A stretch of 64,000 nt of DNA from Mycolicibacterium rutilum (GTDB lineage: Bacteria; Actinomycetota; Actinomycetes; Mycobacteriales; Mycobacteriaceae): contig NZ_LT629971.1 in assembly GCF_900108565.1 (NCBI RefSeq), forward strand, positions 5,642,001 to 5,706,000. The letters run 5' to 3'. Below the pieces are notes generated by a model, which worked only from the letters and a program-made list of their open reading frames with translations, was not told the origin of the DNA and ran no database searches. Of this stretch, positions 27,459 to 35,826 are shown in pieces. A program made the translations under genes and the position numbers. Each line of letters starts with the position of its first letter. Position 1 is the first letter of the stretch.

Positions 27459-27477
27459 CGCATAAGAGGCGCCCATC

Positions 27478-27807
27478 ATGGAGCCCGTCGAGATCAACGC
27501 CGGCGCCTGGTATCTGCGCGCGCTGCGCGACGACGAACTGATCGACGACCGGCCGGCGCTCGCGGAGATGGGCGAGACCGACCCCGACTACGTCACCCGC
27601 TGCCGGGCGCGCTGGGCCTCCGACACCGGCTACTCGTGGGCGGTGTGCGAGCCGACGACCGGCGAGATGCTCGCCGAGATCACCGTCGACCCGCAGATCC
27701 CGGTGCTGCACAAGCGTTTTCGGGACGGCCACGGCGACGCCGCGGCGATCGCCGAGCAGTCGGTGCGCCGGTTCGCCGCGGCGATGCTCGGTGTCACGCT
27801 CAGCTGA
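27478..27807 (+). CDS. Short GNAT-like protein of unknown function
   Basis: A 109-residue protein. The start WYLRALRDDELIDDRPAL resembles the beta1-alpha1 region of RimJ/RimL-type GNAT acetyltransferases, and EMLAEITVD could be a following strand. The acetyl-CoA loop (Q/RxxGxG/A) is absent, so the protein is too short to be a full enzyme. It may be a remnant or a small conserved protein. It begins 20 bp after the inverted repeat that follows accA3, and its last 8 bp overlap the convergent nucleotidyltransferase gene. Confidence 0.6.
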   Translation: MEPVEINAGAWYLRALRDDELIDDRPALAEMGETDPDYVTRCRARWASDTGYSWAVCEPTTGEMLAEITVDPQIPVLHKRFRDGHGDAAAIAEQSVRRFAAAMLGVTLS

Positions 27808-28336
27808 CGTCGATGTCGCGGCCGCTCGCCAGGTCGGCGCACTCCACCGCGACGACGTCATCGCGGCCGGCCAGATAGGGCCGCGCACCCTCGTCGCCGC
27901 GCAACCGGCCCAGCAGGTCGGGCCAGTGGGCGCGGGCGATGACCACGGGGTGACCCGGCCGACCTTCGTAGCGGGCCCGCGCCAGGCCCGACGTCGAGGA
28001 CAGCGCCGCGGCCACCACGCGGCGCACCACCTCGGGCCCCACATCGGGGGTGTCGACGGTGTGCACGACCGCGTAGTCGGCGTCGACCGCGGACAGTCCG
28101 GCGCGCAGCGACGCCGACAGGCCGTCCGCCCACGCCTCGGCGAACACCGAACGCGCTGGTGGCGGCACCTCGACCAGCGCTGCGCCGAGCACCACCACCA
28201 CGTCGTCGCACCCGCCGTCGTGCAGCGCGCCGACGGCCGTCGTCAACCATTGCCCCTCGGCGGCAAGGACTTTCGGCATACCGAACCGACTACCCGCGCC
28301 CGCGGCCAGCAGTACCCCGGCGACCGTCGTGGACAT
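27800..28336 (-). CDS. MobA-like nucleotidyltransferase
   Basis: A 178-residue GT-A-fold NTP transferase. The nucleotide-binding start is VLLAAGAGSRFGMPK and the metal site is in HTVDTPDVGPEVV. The family (MobA/MocA/CofC-like) makes molybdenum-cofactor dinucleotides or related compounds. MocA-type CTP:molybdopterin transferases serve xanthine-dehydrogenase-type enzymes, and part of one is encoded at 62736-64000, but the distance makes a link speculative. I take the ATG at 28336 as start. Confidence 0.75.
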   Translation of the reverse strand: MSTTVAGVLLAAGAGSRFGMPKVLAAEGQWLTTAVGALHDGGCDDVVVVLGAALVEVPPPARSVFAEAWADGLSASLRAGLSAVDADYAVVHTVDTPDVGPEVVRRVVAAALSSTSGLARARYEGRPGHPVVIARAHWPDLLGRLRGDEGARPYLAGRDDVVAVECADLASGRDIDVS

Positions 28337-28623
28337 ACCGACAAGTGTGCGGGGCGCACCGGCGGTTCGCCAAACGCGCGTTATTGACGCCAAAGATGAC
28401 GGAAGGCGCGCCGCTGACCTGCGGCTATGACGACATCACACGATTGATTGTGCGGGGTGGACAAGGGGCGTAGGGTTCAATGCAGGTTGAGTTCACAGCC
28501 GCTTACGTCATCGACGTGCAGGGTGAAAACTCCCGCCACTGCTGCGAAGGCTTTGAACACGCAGGGCCCCAAATTTTGACGTGAACCACAGTACGAATCC
28601 CGTATTCACTGATGGAGTCACAT

Positions 28624-29061
28624 ATGTCTGCTATTTCCCATTTTTCTTCTCCTCAACCGGTCGACCCGTCGACCGAACCGAGCGAGTGCCACACCGCCCA
28701 TTTCGCCACCCGAGGGCTGGAACCGGGCACGACGGTCGTCGCTGCATACGGTGAGATCGACGCCGCCAACGCGCTGGAGTTCGTCGACTACGCACTGCGC
28801 GACGGCGAGCACATCGAGCGACTGGTGGTCGACCTGACCGGAGTCGACTTCTTCGGCACCGCAGGGTTTTCCGCGCTGCACACGCTCAACGTGCGCACTG
28901 CGGGCCAGGACATCTACTGGGCGATGACACCGAGCGTGTCGGTCAAACGGCTGCTGCGCATCTGCGATCCCGACGCCGCCCTGCCGGTGTTCGACAGCGT
29001 GCAGGCGGCGGTCGACGCGGTGCGGGGCCGCCCGGCGCCGCTACTCAAGCTGGTCCCGTAG
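28624..29061 (+). CDS. STAS-domain anti-anti-sigma factor-like protein
   Basis: A 145-residue protein with one STAS domain (about residues 30-130). Strand one and the first helix are GTTVVAAYGEIDAANALEFVDY, and the regulatory loop is VVDLTGVDFFGTAGFSALHTL. In SpoIIAA-type antagonists the loop reads DSSG with the phosphorylated Ser; here it is GTAG, so only a Thr could take phosphate. The ATG at 28624 has GGAG 6 nt upstream. The gene is convergent with sigF and overlaps its 3' end by 21 bp, suggesting a role as antagonist of RsbW or another anti-sigma factor. Confidence 0.8.
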   Translation: MSAISHFSSPQPVDPSTEPSECHTAHFATRGLEPGTTVVAAYGEIDAANALEFVDYALRDGEHIERLVVDLTGVDFFGTAGFSALHTLNVRTAGQDIYWAMTPSVSVKRLLRICDPDAALPVFDSVQAAVDAVRGRPAPLLKLVP

Positions 29062-29829
29062 CCGCATCAGCGACTTCGCCAACAGCCGCGACACGTGCAT
29101 CTGCGAGATGCCCACGCGCTCGGCGATCTGCGTCTGGGTGAGCGACTCGAAGAACCGCAGCAGCAGCACCGTGCGTTCGCGCTCGGGCAGCGCGGCGAGC
29201 AACGGACGCAGCGCCTCGCGGTTCTCGATCTGGTCCAGTCCGAGGTCGACGTCACCGAGGGTGTCCGCGATCGCGGGCGCATCCTCGGTGCCGCTGCCCC
29301 CGCTGTCGATCGACAGCGTGTTGTAGGAACTGCCGGCCACCAGGCCCTCGACGACCTCGTCGCGGTCCATGTCGAGTTCGGCGGCCAGCTCAGAGGCCGT
29401 CGGGGCGCGGCCCAGCCGCTGTGAGAGCTCTGCGGTCGCGGCGCCCAGTCGCAGATGGAGCTCCTTGAGCCGGCGCGGCACCTTCACCGACCAGCTGTTG
29501 TCCCGGAAGTGCCTGCGGACCTCGCCCATGATCGTGGGCACCGCGAACGACACGAAGTCCGAACCGGCCTCCACGTCGAACCGGATCACGGCGTTGACCA
29601 GCCCGACGCGCGCCACCTGAACGAGGTCTTCCCGCGGTTCGCCGCGGCCGTCGAACCGGCGGGCGATGTGATCGGCCAACGGCAGGCAGCGTTCCACGAT
29701 GCGGTCGCGCTGGCGTTGGAACTTCGGCGAATCCGCCGGCAGTTCCTTCAACGCACGGAACATGTCGGCGACATCCGCGTACTCAGAGTTCGATCGCGAC
29801 GACGAACCCTGCGACGTCGACGGGCTCAC
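29041..29829 (-). CDS. sigF: Stress-response sigma factor SigF
   Basis: A 262-residue group 3 sigma factor of the SigF/SigB family. Region 2 includes RCLPLADHIARRFDGRGEPREDLVQVARVGLVNAV and FAVPTIMGEVRRHFRD; region 3 is GRAPTASELAAEL; region 4 has LPERERTVLLLRFF and the helix-turn-helix TQTQIAERVGISQMHVSRLL. It directs transcription from GTTT-N16-GGGTAT-type promoters. The GTG start overlaps the rsbW stop (GTGA), so it is co-expressed with its anti-sigma factor from an autoregulated promoter. Confidence 0.95.
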   Translation of the reverse strand: MSPSTSQGSSSRSNSEYADVADMFRALKELPADSPKFQRQRDRIVERCLPLADHIARRFDGRGEPREDLVQVARVGLVNAVIRFDVEAGSDFVSFAVPTIMGEVRRHFRDNSWSVKVPRRLKELHLRLGAATAELSQRLGRAPTASELAAELDMDRDEVVEGLVAGSSYNTLSIDSGGSGTEDAPAIADTLGDVDLGLDQIENREALRPLLAALPERERTVLLLRFFESLTQTQIAERVGISQMHVSRLLAKSLMRLRDQLE

Positions 29830-30266
29830 TGCAGCGTGCTCGCTCGCCTCGTCGTCATGGAGATCCCGAATACCTGCGTCTGATCGGGCCCCTGGCCGTC
29901 CTCGAACGTGGTGACCTCGTCGGTCAGCGAGCTCAGCACGTGCCAGCTGAAGCTGCCCGGGGTCAAGACGTCGGAGCTCTTACATGTCGTCGACGCGTCG
30001 ATCACGACGGCGTCGTCGCGGGGATCGATGACCAGAAGCAGTTCGGAGTTCGGCACCGCGGACCGGATGAGGCGGGTGCACGCTTCGTCGACCGCGAGTC
30101 GCAGATCGGCGACGGCGTCGAAGTCCAGATCCTCGAATGTCGCCACCGCGGCGACGAGGGTGCGCAGCACAGCAAGGTTCTCGAGCTCGGCGGCGACGCG
30201 GAGTTCCACCGACCGCGCGCCGTGCCCGTTCTTCTTGTTCACAGCTGTGTTGGCAACGTCGGCCAT
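29826..30266 (-). CDS. rsbW: Anti-sigma factor RsbW (UsfX) of SigF
   Basis: A 146-residue GHKL-type anti-sigma factor that binds SigF. The N-box is DFDAVADLRLAVDEACTRLI; the rest of the ATP site is short and diverged, as in mycobacterial UsfX. The ATG at 30266 has GGGAGG 4 bp upstream and is preferred over one five codons earlier. A SigF-type promoter lies about 30 bp before it. In M. tuberculosis usfY comes directly before this gene; here the usfY-like gene is about 15 kb away. Confidence 0.92.
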   Translation of the reverse strand: MADVANTAVNKKNGHGARSVELRVAAELENLAVLRTLVAAVATFEDLDFDAVADLRLAVDEACTRLIRSAVPNSELLLVIDPRDDAVVIDASTTCKSSDVLTPGSFSWHVLSSLTDEVTTFEDGQGPDQTQVFGISMTTRRASTLQ

Positions 30267-30293
30267 TTGACCTCCCGGCATGTCGAGGCGAGA

Positions 30294-30320
30294 TTACCCC
30301 AGGCTTTGGTCCCGCTAACC
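30294..30320 (-). promoter_or_regulatory. SigF-type promoter of rsbW-sigF
   Basis: Read on the minus strand: GGTTA (30320-30316), 16 bp, then GGGTAA (30299-30294). This matches the mycobacterial SigF pattern GTTT-N15/17-GGGTAT well and fits the known autoregulation of the operon. Confidence 0.65.
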
Positions 30321-30509
30321 ACGAGGACTCCGGTTGCCCCGCAACAGCCACGTGTGCCATCGGCCGGTCCGGGTATTAGCTCTGGCATGGAGAAGTTGCG
30401 ACCACGAAAATCCCGCGCGCGGTGAAGCCGACAGTGACGCACAGCGTTCTGCGGGCGCGACGAAACCAGACCTCTCCATGGTGGATGTGCTGTACCCCCG
30501 ACTCCTCGG

Positions 30510-31538
30510 ATGCCAAACATGCGACTGCGGCGTAGCGACGTCAGCGGTCCGGGGCTGCGGCGGGTGCGGCGAGGCCGCGGGTTCTCCTACCACCAGCCCG
30601 ACGGGAGCCCGGTCACCGATGAGGTGACGCTGCAGCGCATCAAGGACCTGGTGATCCCGCCGGCGTGGCGGAACGTGTGGATCTGCCCGCAACCCGCCGG
30701 GCACATCCAGGCGGTCGGCACCGACGCCGCGGGGCGCCGCCAGTACCTGTACCACCAGCAGTGGCAGGAGGAGCGCAACGAGGAGAAGTTCGACCGGGTG
30801 CTGCAGATGTCGGCCGCGCTGCCGGAGATGCGCAGGCGCATCGCCGCGGACCTGCGGGGCCGCGGCCTCACCCGCGACCGCGTGCTGGCCTTGGCGCTGC
30901 ATCTGCTCGACCTCGGCTACTTCCGCGCGGGTTCTGAGCAGTACGTCGAGGAGAACAACTCCTACGGCATTTCCACGCTGTTGTGTGAGCATGTCACGCT
31001 GCAGCGCACCGCCATCGAGTTCGACTTCCCGGCCAAGAGCGGGGTGCGGCGCACCCTGACGATCGACGATCCCGAAGCGGTCCGCTCGGTGCGCGCGCTG
31101 CTGCGCCGACCGCAGCGCACCGAGCGGCTGCTGGTGTGCCGCAACGGTTCCGGCTGGACCGATCTGCACTCCGACGACCTCAACGCCCGGTTCAAGGAAC
31201 TCGTCGGCGACGAGTACACGGTCAAGGATCTGCGCACCTGGCACGGCACCGTGCTGGCGGCGGCCGCCTTCGTCGACGCCGACCCGCCGGTCAACAAGAC
31301 CGTGATCAAGCGGGTGGAGTCGGCGGTGATGAAGGAGGTGGCCGCGGAACTCGGCAACACCCCCGCGGTGGCGCGCGCGTCCTACGTGGACCCGCGGGTC
31401 GTGCAGGCCTACGAATCCGAACAGACGATCGCCGCCGCGGTGCGGCGTTCCACGCGGATGAAGATGCTCGCCGACCGCCAGGAGGTGCTCGACCGCGGCA
31501 CCGCCCGGTTGATCCGCAAGGTCGCCAAAGGTCAATAA
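30510..31538 (+). CDS. DNA topoisomerase IB
   Basis: A 342-residue poxvirus/bacterial type IB topoisomerase that relaxes supercoils through a 3'-phosphotyrosine. The N-terminal domain is RGFSYHQPDGSPVTDE through YLYHQQWQEERNEEKF. In the catalytic domain, LRTWHGTVLAAAAF and the nucleophile Tyr292 in ARASYVDPRV are visible, with basic residues in VIKRV. An ATG at 30519 is an alternative start. Its 3' end overlaps the convergent UDP-glucose dehydrogenase gene by 7 bp. M. tuberculosis lacks this enzyme as far as I recall; many environmental mycobacteria have it. Confidence 0.9.
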   Translation: MPNMRLRRSDVSGPGLRRVRRGRGFSYHQPDGSPVTDEVTLQRIKDLVIPPAWRNVWICPQPAGHIQAVGTDAAGRRQYLYHQQWQEERNEEKFDRVLQMSAALPEMRRRIAADLRGRGLTRDRVLALALHLLDLGYFRAGSEQYVEENNSYGISTLLCEHVTLQRTAIEFDFPAKSGVRRTLTIDDPEAVRSVRALLRRPQRTERLLVCRNGSGWTDLHSDDLNARFKELVGDEYTVKDLRTWHGTVLAAAAFVDADPPVNKTVIKRVESAVMKEVAAELGNTPAVARASYVDPRVVQAYESEQTIAAAVRRSTRMKMLADRQEVLDRGTARLIRKVAKGQ

Positions 31539-32830
31539 CCCGAGCGGGTTCCGTTGCCCACGTACCTCAGCCCGGCGTCGGCCAGCGCGGCGGCGTCCAG
31601 CAGGTTGCGGGTGTCGAGGACGACGGCGCCGGGCGCCTGTTCGGCGATCGCGGTCCAGTCCAGTTCGCGGAACTCCGGCCACTCGGTGAGCACGACGATC
31701 GCGTCCGCGTCCTTGGCCGCCAGGTACGGGTCGTCGACCGGGGTGACCGCGGCGGCTCGCAGCCGGGACTGGTCCAGCGCGCCGAGCCGCGGGTCGTAGC
31801 CGGTGACCGTGGCGCCCGCGCGGCTCAACGCGGCGCCGATCGTCAACGCGGGCGAGTCGCGCACGTCGCTGGTGCCTGCCTTGAACGTCAGGCCCAGCGC
31901 GGTGAGCCGCGCCCGGTGCAGTGGGACCCGCAGCGCGCGGCGCAGCGCCGCGGCGATGTGGTCGGGCTGGGCGGCGTTGGTGCGGCGGGCCGACTCGATC
32001 TCGGGCAGTGCGACACACGCCCGCCTGCCGGTGTGCAGGATCGCGGCGGTGTCCTTCGGCAGGCACGAGCCGCCCCATCCCGGCCCCGGCGCCAAAAAGT
32101 GCGGGCCGATGCGCACGTCGGCACCCATGCTGCGGGTGACATCGGTGATGTCGGCACCCACCGTCCCGCACAGCCGCGCCAGTGAGTTCGCATACGAGAT
32201 CTTCACCGCCAGGAACGCATTGCTCGCATACTTCGACAGCTCCGCGCTCTCGGGGTTCATCACGAACGTCTGGGCGTGGTTGCCCAGGACGCCCGTCACC
32301 ACGGCGGCCGCGTCGGCGTCCTCGGTGCCGACCACGATGCGGTCGGGGTTGCGGAAGTCGTACACCGCGTGGCTCTCCCGCAGGAACTCCGGATTGGACA
32401 CCGCGCGGATGCCCGCGGAGCGCACCCGCTCCCCGACCCGACGGGTGGTGCCGACCGGCACCGTCGACTTCAGCACCAGCACCGCCCCGGCGGCGAGCAC
32501 CCCGGCGAGTTCGTCGACGACGTTGTCGACGGCGGACAGATCGGCCGAGCCGTCCGGTCCGCTGGGCGTGGGCACGCAGACGAACACCACGTCGCGGTCG
32601 TCGAGACCTGCGCAGTGCGAGGCGAATTCGAGGGTGCCGCCGGCGAGTCCCTGGCGCAGCAGCTCGGGCAGGCCGGGTTCGTCGATGTGCGCGACGCCGT
32701 TGCGCAGCTGTTCGACGCGGTCGGGGTCAACGTCGACGCAGACCGTGTGGTGCCCACGTTCGGCCAGGCAGACCGCGGTCGTCAACCCGACATAGCCGGC
32801 GCCGACGACACCGGCGCGCACGGCGGTCAT
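31532..32830 (-). CDS. UDP-glucose 6-dehydrogenase
   Basis: A 432-residue NAD-dependent dehydrogenase that oxidises UDP-glucose to UDP-glucuronate. Motifs are GVVGAGYVGLTTAVCLAERG at the N-terminus, the catalytic GPGWGGSCLPKDT with its Cys, and GLTFKAGTSDVRDSP in the C-terminal domain; the loop fits true UDP-glucose dehydrogenases. UDP-glucuronate is the substrate of the UDP-xylose synthase encoded at 40562-41530 in the same gene run. Its GTG/ATG start overlaps the GT9 stop by 4 bp. It is the last gene of the leftward heptose/xylose glycan cluster. Confidence 0.9.
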   Translation of the reverse strand: MTAVRAGVVGAGYVGLTTAVCLAERGHHTVCVDVDPDRVEQLRNGVAHIDEPGLPELLRQGLAGGTLEFASHCAGLDDRDVVFVCVPTPSGPDGSADLSAVDNVVDELAGVLAAGAVLVLKSTVPVGTTRRVGERVRSAGIRAVSNPEFLRESHAVYDFRNPDRIVVGTEDADAAAVVTGVLGNHAQTFVMNPESAELSKYASNAFLAVKISYANSLARLCGTVGADITDVTRSMGADVRIGPHFLAPGPGWGGSCLPKDTAAILHTGRRACVALPEIESARRTNAAQPDHIAAALRRALRVPLHRARLTALGLTFKAGTSDVRDSPALTIGAALSRAGATVTGYDPRLGALDQSRLRAAAVTPVDDPYLAAKDADAIVVLTEWPEFRELDWTAIAEQAPGAVVLDTRNLLDAAALADAGLRYVGNGTRSGY

Positions 32831-33759
32831 GCGCAGTCCTCGAGTAGGGTCGCGGTGGCCTCCAGCACCCGCGAGACGGTGATCAGCAGCAGGCCGCTGT
32901 GCGGGCGGTCACCGTGTGGATCGCCGACATCGCCTGCCCAGACGGCGATGTGGGGGCCGGTGCCCTTGGGTCCCCACCGCGCGGGCGGGGTCGGACCGAA
33001 CAGCAGCACCGAGGGCGTGCCGGTCGCTGTGGCGATGTGACCGACACCGGTGTCGCCGCAGATCAGCAGGCGGCAGTCGCTGATCAGCGCCACCAGCTCG
33101 AGCAGTTCCAGCCGGCCGGCGAGCACGGCCGACGGCGGCAGACCGGCCGCGGCGGCCACCGTGTGCGCGAGGTCGACCTCTCCGCTGTCGCCGGTGATCA
33201 CCACCTCGCAGCCCTTGTCGCGCAGTGCGGCCGCGACGGCGGCGAACCGGTCCGCCGGCCAGCGTCGCGCGGCGAACGCCGCGCCCGGGTGGACCACCAC
33301 CACCGACGACCGGTCGGGATAACCGTCCGGCCGGTCGATACCCAGATCGGATGTGTCGCAGGGTATTGCGGCCCACTCGAGCAGCGCGCACCAGCGGTCG
33401 ACCTCGTGCAGGTCCGGACGCCACGGCGGCCCGTCGACCTCCGGGAACGCGGGATGCCGGTGGCTGAGCAACCGTTGCGGCCGCAGCGCGAGCAGGTCGG
33501 CGGTGCTCTCGGGCCCGCTGCCGTGCAGATTGACTGCGAGCGCCGGGGCTTCGGCACGCGGGCGCAGACCTCCGAGCCCCGGGGTCGGGTCGACCTCGTC
33601 GACGGCGCCCGAGAGCAGCGCCAGTTCGGTGTAGCGCTGCGGTGCGGCGAGCACGATGTGAGCGTCCGGGTGGGCACGGCGCAATCCGCGCAGCGCCGGG
33701 ATGCCGGTGAGCAGGTCGCCCAGGCCCAGCGCGCGCAGCACCAGGATGTCGCGGCTCAC
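32827..33759 (-). CDS. GT9 heptosyltransferase-like protein
   Basis: A 310-residue GT9 (WaaC/WaaF-type) glycosyltransferase. It starts DILVLRALGLGDLLTGIPAL, the usual N-terminal GxGD element, and its C-terminal domain has VVVHPGAAFAARRWPADRF and ICGDTGVGHIATATGTPSV, which form the ADP-heptose pocket in family members. I take the GTG at 33759, which overlaps the SDR stop (GTGA). It is one of two GT9 proteins in this cluster and stands beside heptose-precursor genes, so ADP-heptose is the likely donor. Confidence 0.85.
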   Translation of the reverse strand: MSRDILVLRALGLGDLLTGIPALRGLRRAHPDAHIVLAAPQRYTELALLSGAVDEVDPTPGLGGLRPRAEAPALAVNLHGSGPESTADLLALRPQRLLSHRHPAFPEVDGPPWRPDLHEVDRWCALLEWAAIPCDTSDLGIDRPDGYPDRSSVVVVHPGAAFAARRWPADRFAAVAAALRDKGCEVVITGDSGEVDLAHTVAAAAGLPPSAVLAGRLELLELVALISDCRLLICGDTGVGHIATATGTPSVLLFGPTPPARWGPKGTGPHIAVWAGDVGDPHGDRPHSGLLLITVSRVLEATATLLEDCA

Positions 33760-34454
33760 GGCCACGAAGACTCCGTGGACGCGCACACGACGAGTTCACG
33801 TACCTCGCAGCCCGCCGGTTGGGACAGCGCGAACACGACGCTCTCGGCGACGTCCTCGGGTTGGTTGAGTTTCGCGTCGGGCGGCGGCTTGTACTGCTCG
33901 TCGCGGCTGTCGAAGAACGCGGTGTGCATGCCGCCGGGGATCAGGGTCGTGACACCGACCTCGCCGGCGAGTTCGGCCGCCAGCGCCCGGGAGAAGCCGA
34001 TCACGCCGAACTTCGACGCGCAGTACGCCGTCGCGTCGCTGACCGCCTTGATGCCCAGCGTCGATGCGCAGGTGACGATCCGGCCGCGGGTGGTCTTCAG
34101 ATACGGCAGCGCCGAGCGGATCACGGCGGCGGTGCCGAGCAGGTTGACGTGCACGACCCGTTCCCAGTCCTTGACGGGAACGTCGCCGAGCTTTCCGCAG
34201 GCGTCGGTGCCGCCCGCGGTGAACACGCCGTGGAGTTGGCCGTCGCACTGGTCGGCCAGTGCGCGCACCGCCGCGTCGACGGCGTCGGTGTCGGCGAGGT
34301 CCGCCCGAGCGAACGCGAAACCGTCCTGCGGGTCGTTGCGGTCGATGATCAGCGGTGTTCCCCCGTGTCGGGCAACGGCTTTCGCGGTGGCGGCGCCGAG
34401 TCCCGAGGCGCCGCCGGTGATGATGACATTGCCCAGCGTGGTGTCGAGTCCCAT
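33756..34454 (-). CDS. Short-chain dehydrogenase/reductase
   Basis: A 232-residue classical SDR. The cofactor motif is ITGGASGLGAATA, the structural motif VNLLG, and the catalytic Ser and Tyr-Lys are in TCASTLGI and YCASK. It lies between hldE and a GT9 gene in the heptose cluster. No HldD-type epimerase is encoded here; this SDR is much shorter than HldD and its substrate is unknown, but modification of the heptose nucleotide or of a sugar precursor is a fair guess. Confidence 0.8.
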   Translation of the reverse strand: MGLDTTLGNVIITGGASGLGAATAKAVARHGGTPLIIDRNDPQDGFAFARADLADTDAVDAAVRALADQCDGQLHGVFTAGGTDACGKLGDVPVKDWERVVHVNLLGTAAVIRSALPYLKTTRGRIVTCASTLGIKAVSDATAYCASKFGVIGFSRALAAELAGEVGVTTLIPGGMHTAFFDSRDEQYKPPPDAKLNQPEDVAESVVFALSQPAGCEVRELVVCASTESSWP

Positions 34455-34470
34455 GTGGTGTTCCTTCCGG

Positions 34471-35826
34471 TCAGGACCGCGCGGCGGCGATCAGGTTCGA
34501 TGACGAATAGCCCGCGACGGTGGGCAGCAGCACGACCTCGCCGCCGTGCCTGCGCACCACGGCCGCCTCGGGCAGATCGGTCTCGGCGTAGTCGCCGCCC
34601 TTGACCCAGACGTCGGGCTGTAGCTGGTCCAGCGCGGCTTCGGGTGAGTGTTCGTCGAAGATCACCACCGCGTCGACGCAGGCGAGTGCTGCGAGCACCC
34701 GCGCGCGGTCGTGATCGGCGACGACCGGCCGACGCGGACCCTTGAGCGCGCGCACCGACGCGTCCGAGTTCAGCAGCACCACCAGCGCGTCGCCGAGGTC
34801 GCGCGCCTGCCGCAGCAGCCGGACGTGGCCGGTGTGCAGCAGGTCGAAGCACCCTCCGGTGGCCACGAGCCGGCCACCCCTGCGGCGCAAGCGGTCCCGT
34901 ACCTCGGCGATGTCGCCGGTGATGGCGGTCGACTGCACGTCGTCGGCGCTGCCGCCGGGTACGGCCGCGCTGGACACCCCCACCGCACCGCCGGCGGCGA
35001 CGAACCGGCTGGCCGCCTCGACCGCGTCGGCGACCGCGCCGTGGACGTCCTTACCGTCGGCGAGCGCCAGTGTCGCGGCGATCGCGAACCGGTCGCCGGC
35101 GCCGCAGGTGTCGCCGTGCCCGCCCCCGCCGACGGTGTCCGGCACGGCGTGGTGCGCGCTGCCGTCGACCGTGGCCACCAGCGCGCCCCGCGGCCCGAGC
35201 GTCACACACACCGCGTCGGCGTCCCAGTGCACACGCAACGACTCGGCCGAGTTGTCTCCCGCCTCAGCCTGATTCGGCGTCACCAGTCGGCAGCCCGCGA
35301 CCGGGGGCTCGCCGCGCGGATGCGGGTCCCACACGACCGGCACCCGCCCGGCGACACGGCCCAGCAGTTCGCGGATCTGCGGGTGGGCGGTCACTCCCCT
35401 GCCGTAGTCGGCCACACACACCGCCCGCGCGTAGCCGAGGATCTCGACGACCTGGGCGGGCAGCGGATCAGCGGCGGCCGAGCCCTCGCCGTGGTCGACC
35501 CGCAGCATCGACTGGCCCGCGGCGCGAATCCTGGTCTTGCAGACGGTGCTTCCCGACATCGGCAACGCGACGACGGTCACGCCCGCCTCGGCCAACAGGT
35601 CGGTCAGGGCCCGCCCGTCGGGGTCGTCGCCGACCGCGGTCACCAGCACCACGTCGCGGTCCGCGCGGGCCGCCAGCACGGCGGCCAGGCCTGCGCCACC
35701 GGGACGCCGCCAGATCCGTTCGGTGTCGACGACCGGTACGGGCGCCTCCGGGCTCAGCCGGGTGGCGCTGCCCTCGATGTCGACGTCGAGCATGGAGTCG
35801 CCGATGATCACCAGCGGTCTACTCAT
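34471..35826 (-). CDS. hldE: Bifunctional heptose kinase/adenylyltransferase HldE
   Basis: A 451-residue fusion. Residues 1-300 are a PfkB-type kinase (IIGDSMLDVD at the start; anion hole DTCGAGDRFA) that phosphorylates heptose-7-phosphate at C1. Residues about 315-451 are a nucleotidyltransferase (GCFDLLHTGHVRLL, with HxGH) that makes the ADP-heptose. The order matches RfaE/HldE. Together with GmhA and the GmhB domain of 37407-38900 it gives ADP-D-glycero-beta-D-manno-heptose. Its start overlaps the gmhA stop by 8 bp. Confidence 0.92.
   Translation of the reverse strand: MSRPLVIIGDSMLDVDIEGSATRLSPEAPVPVVDTERIWRRPGGAGLAAVLAARADRDVVLVTAVGDDPDGRALTDLLAEAGVTVVALPMSGSTVCKTRIRAAGQSMLRVDHGEGSAAADPLPAQVVEILGYARAVCVADYGRGVTAHPQIRELLGRVAGRVPVVWDPHPRGEPPVAGCRLVTPNQAEAGDNSAESLRVHWDADAVCVTLGPRGALVATVDGSAHHAVPDTVGGGGHGDTCGAGDRFAIAATLALADGKDVHGAVADAVEAASRFVAAGGAVGVSSAAVPGGSADDVQSTAITGDIAEVRDRLRRRGGRLVATGGCFDLLHTGHVRLLRQARDLGDALVVLLNSDASVRALKGPRRPVVADHDRARVLAALACVDAVVIFDEHSPEAALDQLQPDVWVKGGDYAETDLPEAAVVRRHGGEVVLLPTVAGYSSSNLIAAARS

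Noticed and set aside
27478..27807. Full GNAT acetyltransferase
   Set aside because: The acetyl-CoA-binding loop is missing and the protein is too short, so only a GNAT-like fragment is claimed.
25576..28044. An 822-codon minus-strand open frame opposite accA3
   Set aside because: Composition is His/Gly/Arg/Asp-rich and shadow-like; accA3 on the plus strand is unmistakable.
28500..28611. SigF promoter before the STAS gene
   Set aside because: GGGTGA is present but without a GTTT at the right spacing; I could not support it.
30366..30371. GGGTAT on the plus strand as a SigF promoter for topoisomerase IB
   Set aside because: No GTTT-like -35 occurs 15-17 bp upstream.
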